From Pseudoglutamicibacter cumminsii (lineage in GTDB: Bacteria > Actinomycetota > Actinomycetes > Actinomycetales > Micrococcaceae): a stretch of 64,000 bases of DNA. Positions 60,462-64,000 of this stretch are shown in pieces. How positions within the stretch are numbered: position 1 is the first letter of the stretch; every line of letters begins with the position of its first letter. Where the stretch lies: NCBI RefSeq assembly GCF_016907775.1, contig NZ_JAFBCO010000001.1, positions 558,001-622,000 on the forward strand, given 5' to 3'. The notes under the pieces were generated by a model that was given only the letters and a program-made list of their open reading frames with translations, did no database searches and was not told the origin of the DNA. The position numbers and the translations under genes are program-made.

Positions 60462-61825
60462 GAGCTTGTCCTTTCAGTGGTTGTGATTTCTGCTGTGACC
60501 GCGTCGATCAACGCAGCCTGCGTAGCATCTTTCGCATCAAGAGCTTTGAGCACGGCTTCATCGAGCGTCCCTTCCGCAACCAGATGCGTGATCGTCACAG
60601 GTTCGGATTGACCTTGCCGATACAAGCGAGCGTTCGTCTGTTGATAAAGCTCCAGGCTCCACGTCAACGAGAACCACACCAGCAGATGCCCGCCTGCCTG
60701 GAGGTTCAATCCGTGACCCGCCGATGCTGGGTGGATCAAGCCGAGGGTGATCTCACCTTTGTTCCATGTCTCGATATCCGCGCTTGTTTTAAGTTCGCGA
60801 GCCTGTGGGAAGCGGGCGGTGATGCGCTGACGGTCATGGGTAAACCAGTAGGCTACGAGCAGTGGGTTGCCGTTGGCTGCCTCGATGAGATCTTCGAGGA
60901 CGTCGAGCTTGCGCTCATGAACCGCCGTCCATTGACCGTTGCTGGTGTAGATCGCGCCGCTCGCGAGTTGGAGTAGCTTGCCGGACAAAGCTGCGGCGTT
61001 CGCGGCATCAATCGTCGCCCCATCAAGGTCGAGAACGAGGTCAGCTTTGAGTTGCTCGTAGACCTTGCGCTCTTTCGGCTCCAGCACCACAGGCATTGTC
61101 GTCACCGTCAATTCCGGTAATTGCAGGTGGTCGGTGGTTCTCATCGACAACGTCATGTCACCAATCACACCGTAGATCTCATCTTCGGCACCCGCGCGGG
61201 GCTTATAGGTGAACACCTGCATCCCGTTGCGTTTATCGGGTACGAACCAACGCTCCCGATAACGAGTAATAAACCGGCCCAAACGCTCGCCGCCGTCGAG
61301 AAGCCGGAACTGCGCCCACACGTCCATGAGCCCGTTCGAGGCTGGCGTTCCGGTCAGCCCGACCCAGCGTTTAACGTATGGTCGCATTTTCACCAGCGCC
61401 GTGAACCGTTTCGCACGGTGGTTTTTGAAGCTGGAGAGTTCGTCGATGACGACCATGTCGAACGGCCAGCTACCCCCGAGTTGGCTGATGAGCCATGGGA
61501 TGTTTTCACGGTTGATGATGGTCACCATTGCAGACTTGGATAACGCTGCCAGCCGGTCTTGTTTGGTGCCAACAGCGACCGCGACGGTGAGCCCGTCAAG
61601 GTGATCCCACTTCGATATTTCGGCGGGCCAGGTGTCTCGGGCTACCCGAAGTGGTGCGATGACGAGGACTCGGTGGATGGTGAAGTAGTCGAGCATGAGC
61701 TGCCAGATCGCCGTCAACGTGATCACCGATTTGCCCAAACCCATCCCAAGGAAGATCGCGGCCTCGTGGTGGTCGATGATGAACTGGGTCGCCTGGCGTT
61801 GGTAGTTATGCGGCTGATAGTGCAT
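60452..61825 (-). CDS. SNF2-like DEAD/DEAH-box helicase
   Basis: The 457-residue superfamily 2 ATPase has motif I FLGMGLGKSV, Ia VLVIAPLRVARDTWPAEI, II VVIDELSS (DEL in place of DEAH), III GLTGTPASNG, and in the second lobe LIHPASAGHGLNLQAGG and NARLYRQGQ. It is of the SNF2 type that is frequent in phage replication modules and probably remodels DNA. The frame is open to 61861. The ATG at 61825 has AGGAGG before it and overlaps the nuclease gene by 20 bases. Confidence 0.92.
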   Translation of the reverse strand: MHYQPHNYQRQATQFIIDHHEAAIFLGMGLGKSVITLTAIWQLMLDYFTIHRVLVIAPLRVARDTWPAEISKWDHLDGLTVAVAVGTKQDRLAALSKSAMVTIINRENIPWLISQLGGSWPFDMVVIDELSSFKNHRAKRFTALVKMRPYVKRWVGLTGTPASNGLMDVWAQFRLLDGGERLGRFITRYRERWFVPDKRNGMQVFTYKPRAGAEDEIYGVIGDMTLSMRTTDHLQLPELTVTTMPVVLEPKERKVYEQLKADLVLDLDGATIDAANAAALSGKLLQLASGAIYTSNGQWTAVHERKLDVLEDLIEAANGNPLLVAYWFTHDRQRITARFPQARELKTSADIETWNKGEITLGLIHPASAGHGLNLQAGGHLLVWFSLTWSLELYQQTNARLYRQGQSEPVTITHLVAEGTLDEAVLKALDAKDATQAALIDAVTAEITTTERTSSCM

Positions 61826-62084
61826 CAAGCACCTCCTGTATGCCGTCAATCGAATCAACAACCAGAGCGGTGAAACCTTGCTGGCGGAGTTGGTTCATCC
61901 GGCGCACTTGGATTGGCCGTGGCTTCTTGCCTGATGCTTTGAGCTCGACGAAAACAGCCCGGTTTCTCGTCAGGCATATCCGGTCAGGTACACCCGTGGT
62001 TCCAGGGCAGACAAGCTTCCAGCACAAGCCGCCAGAGGCTTCAACGGCTTTCTTCAGTTGGTGTTCTATGGTTCGTTCGTTCAT
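61806..62084 (-). CDS. VRR-NUC domain nuclease
   Basis: The 92-residue protein is a stand-alone VRR-NUC (PD-(D/E)XK-like) domain: WKLVCPGTTGVPDRICLTRNRAVFVELKASGKKPRPIQVRRMNQ, with catalytic D, E and K in PDRI and VELKASG. Phages often encode it beside an SNF2-like helicase and a D5-type primase, as here. AAGGAG lies six bases before the ATG at 62084. Confidence 0.93.
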   Translation of the reverse strand: MNERTIEHQLKKAVEASGGLCWKLVCPGTTGVPDRICLTRNRAVFVELKASGKKPRPIQVRRMNQLRQQGFTALVVDSIDGIQEVLDALSAA

Positions 62085-62108
62085 GGTCACTCCTTGAATG
62101 GTTTCTCA

Positions 62109-62216
62109 AGGGGTGCAGAGTGGTGCAGGGTATTTCCTAACCTTTTACATAGAGAAAAACACCATGTAATTTCACATGCGTAAGGTAGGAAAACGGGTTG
62201 CACCGGTCTGCACCCT
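62109..62216. repeat. Long imperfect inverted repeat between primase and nuclease genes
   Basis: The arm at 62109-62150 (with GGTGCAG twice) and the arm at 62176-62216 (with TGCACC twice) are reverse complements at roughly three quarters of positions, around a 25-base A/T-rich loop. The arms share GGTGCAGA, GGTGCA, TTTCCTA and CCTT blocks. It is a candidate replication origin or regulatory RNA structure. Confidence 0.7.
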
Positions 62217-62224
62217 CATAACTT

Positions 62225-64000
62225 TCAGCTGTTGAATTCGCTGGTCAGGGCCAGCCCGTAGACGCGGATACCGGACTTGGTTTTCTTGCGCTCGAATCCT
62301 GCTTGTTCGCATGCGGCGTTGAAGTCGACCATCGGGCGCGCCCATCCTGAGGTGTTTTGCGCCCACGCCCGATACGTCTGATAGAGGTCACCAGCCCTCT
62401 CCGATAATCCGTCCTCGACGTCGCACGAGTCCTCAAGGAACTGCGAGAACCAGTCGTTATCCTCCTTATATGCTTGCGAGGCTTGAACCACCTGAGGCGG
62501 CGGAGTGAGCTTGTATCCCTCACTGTGAATGAGGCGCGCTCCCTCCATGATCCAGGAAAGGATTGCTCCGCCAGCGTGTTCGTAGAGGTGGTCGGCATAG
62601 TTCTTCACATCCGTGTCGCCTTCGATGGTGGCGTTGAACGGGATGACGATCAGACGCCGCCAGATGCCTGCATCCATAGCTCCCACACGCGGCAAATGGT
62701 TCGTGTACAAGACCAGCGTGTGGGAGGGGGTGAAGGCGAAGGGGTCCTTGAACTTTTTCTCTGCCGAGATCTGATCGGTCGAAGCAAGCTGTTTGACGTT
62801 CGAGGTTGATAGGCGCATACCTTCTTCGGTTTCAGCCGCGATCAAGAGACGTTTGCCTCTGGCTTCGGCGAGTTCGGGTTTGACGTTGCGACGCACCCCG
62901 ACCGTGAGCGCGTCGGCTGAGATCGTGCCCGAATACGTCCCCAACACGCGGGCGATGGTGTTCCAGAACGTGGATTTGCCGTTTCGCCCGTCCCCGTAAG
63001 CGATGACGAGCGCTTCTACGAAAACCTGCCCGATCGCCGCCAACCCCACAATGCGCTGCACATAACCAATCAACTCAGGATCTCCTTGGAAGAACACGTC
63101 GAGCGCGTCGGCCCAGATCTGTGCACCCTCATCGCTGGGGCCGACAGCGGTCTGCTTAGTCAGCAGATCGGCGGGATTGTGCTCGTGGCTACTACTGTCG
63201 CGTAGATCCCAGGTACCTGCCGGGGTGTTGAGCTGGTAGGGGTCGACGTCAAGGTCACGGACACGTACCTGCAAGATCGGCCCGGCTTCTTTCAACGTGG
63301 CCGTGATGTTGCGTGACAAACGCCTGGAGAGAACGAACTTGTGGTAGTTCTTTGCCTCATCCCACGCCCGGAACGCGGTCGCTTGCACAGGCGTGAGCTT
63401 GGCGATGCCGCGTGCTTTCGACGAGGCGGAGGCCATCACGAGATCTGCACCGGTTGCCGTCATGGTCTCCCACGTGGACGCGATCAAGCGGTCGGCTTCC
63501 TCGAGCTGGCGGGAGGTCAATTCCTGAACGACGCCTTGTGCAGATAAGTCGTTCTCATCCCACACGCCATGGTCGTAGACAAGCCACTTGGTAGCCAGTG
63601 AGTAGCGGATCTTGTTCGCGTATTCGCCAGCTAATGTGTCTGCCTGACCGACATCGGAAAAATCATCCGGACGCAAACCCGCCAACGCCTCATACGCCTC
63701 TGGCGGCAGATAGCCTGGATCAGCAGCGACCTTCGAAGCGAACCTGCACGCGCTATTCCAAATCGTCTGTAATTCTCCCTCGTTGAGCGGTGGTTCGCAA
63801 AGGTTGGCTTTGCGATTGAAGAGGTCTCGTGCTTGGTCGGTATCGCCGTAGCGGATGAGGACCCTGCCTGCGAAGCGCGACAACGTAGCGTTGCGCGAGC
63901 CTTCACCAATCACAAGAGTGGAAGCATCAAATGCGGCGAACACGTCCTGCTCATCAGCGTTATCGAGCCACGCATCGAGCAACTGGTCGCCCTCACGCAC
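62225..64000 (-). CDS. Phage D5-type primase/helicase (5-prime end outside the window)
   Basis: The visible 591 residues are the C-terminal part of a large replication ATPase. A PriCT-like segment (GELQTIWNSACRFASKV) comes first, then the D5_N region (KNYHKFVLSRRLSRNITATL, DVDPYQLNTPAGTWDLRD). The SF3 helicase follows with Walker A YGDGRNGKSTFWN and Walker B-like RLLIAAETEEG, TNHLPRV and IWRRLIVIPFNA. The C-terminal 120 residues form a winged-helix-like tail. The reading frame continues past the right edge, so the primase domain cannot be seen. Confidence 0.93.
   Translation of the reverse strand: MREGDQLLDAWLDNADEQDVFAAFDASTLVIGEGSRNATLSRFAGRVLIRYGDTDQARDLFNRKANLCEPPLNEGELQTIWNSACRFASKVAADPGYLPPEAYEALAGLRPDDFSDVGQADTLAGEYANKIRYSLATKWLVYDHGVWDENDLSAQGVVQELTSRQLEEADRLIASTWETMTATGADLVMASASSKARGIAKLTPVQATAFRAWDEAKNYHKFVLSRRLSRNITATLKEAGPILQVRVRDLDVDPYQLNTPAGTWDLRDSSSHEHNPADLLTKQTAVGPSDEGAQIWADALDVFFQGDPELIGYVQRIVGLAAIGQVFVEALVIAYGDGRNGKSTFWNTIARVLGTYSGTISADALTVGVRRNVKPELAEARGKRLLIAAETEEGMRLSTSNVKQLASTDQISAEKKFKDPFAFTPSHTLVLYTNHLPRVGAMDAGIWRRLIVIPFNATIEGDTDVKNYADHLYEHAGGAILSWIMEGARLIHSEGYKLTPPPQVVQASQAYKEDNDWFSQFLEDSCDVEDGLSERAGDLYQTYRAWAQNTSGWARPMVDFNAACEQAGFERKKTKSGIRVYGLALTSEFNS

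Larger units (their letters stand above)
28177..64000. mobile_element. Integrated siphovirus (prophage), right end beyond the window
   Basis: From just after tRNA-Gly to the right edge all recognisable genes are phage or cargo genes. There are integration, lysis, tail, head, packaging, DNA modification and replication modules in one minus-strand order, plus plus-strand cargo at three junctions. HK97-type capsid, terminase and a long tape measure indicate a siphovirus. The exact left attachment site is unknown, and it should lie between 28177 and 28343. The visible length is about 36 kb. Confidence 0.92.

Overview
The window splits into a host chromosome (1 to about 28,180) and the left part of an integrated siphovirus (about 28,180 to 64,000, running off the right edge). 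The host genes point to a high-GC Gram-positive of the Actinomycetota, probably order Micrococcales. The support is an HspR repressor with HAIR operators at dnaK and clpB, a DUF3073 protein, a DUF4235 protein, an Mrp antiporter with fused A and B subunits, and likely leaderless starts. The species cannot be named from this sequence alone.

Host part. It opens with the end of purF and with purM. A sirtuin, a DUF3073 protein and the disaggregase clpB follow on the minus strand. Next are trmB, a BCCT osmolyte transporter, and the heat-shock operon dnaK-grpE-dnaJ-hspR (minus). The HspR repressor closes a feedback loop: two HAIR operators bracket a dnaK promoter with a perfect -35 box, and one more lies in front of clpB. 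Then come a low-molecular-weight tyrosine phosphatase overlapping a P-loop kinase, a cardiolipin synthase, a class IV aminotransferase, a DUF4235 protein, a six-gene Mrp Na+/H+ antiporter operon, an MFS transporter, dcd, a VanY-type carboxypeptidase, an SseB-domain protein and tRNA-Gly(CCC). Short tandem duplications recur at host gene borders.

Prophage part. Nearly all phage genes are on the minus strand, so transcription runs from right to left. The order is primase/helicase, VRR-NUC nuclease, SNF2-like helicase, a late-regulator-like protein, HNH endonuclease, [cargo], small terminase, metK with two DNA methyltransferases, small genes, large terminase, [cargo], portal, ClpP-like protease, HK97-type capsid, connectors, tail tube, a tail-assembly chaperone with a -1 frameshift site, [cargo], tape measure, Dit, tail tip, holin, amidase, and four genes for integration. 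Integration uses two overlapping large serine recombinases preceded by two small genes, one with two zinc clusters. No repressor, excision factor or right attachment site lies inside the window.

The most unusual feature is that three gene junctions of the minus-strand phage carry plus-strand cargo. These are a membrane protein plus alpha/beta hydrolase pair, a lone unknown gene, and a ClbS-like gene plus a four-helix membrane protein. The last pair faces an 829-residue minus-strand protein with peptidoglycan-binding repeats, a DUF1906 glycosidase-like domain and an unrecognised C-terminal domain. The phage also appears to pair its own S-adenosylmethionine synthetase with a ParB-fused adenine/cytosine-N4-type methyltransferase and a cytosine-5 methyltransferase. 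A long imperfect inverted repeat between the primase and the nuclease is a candidate replication element.
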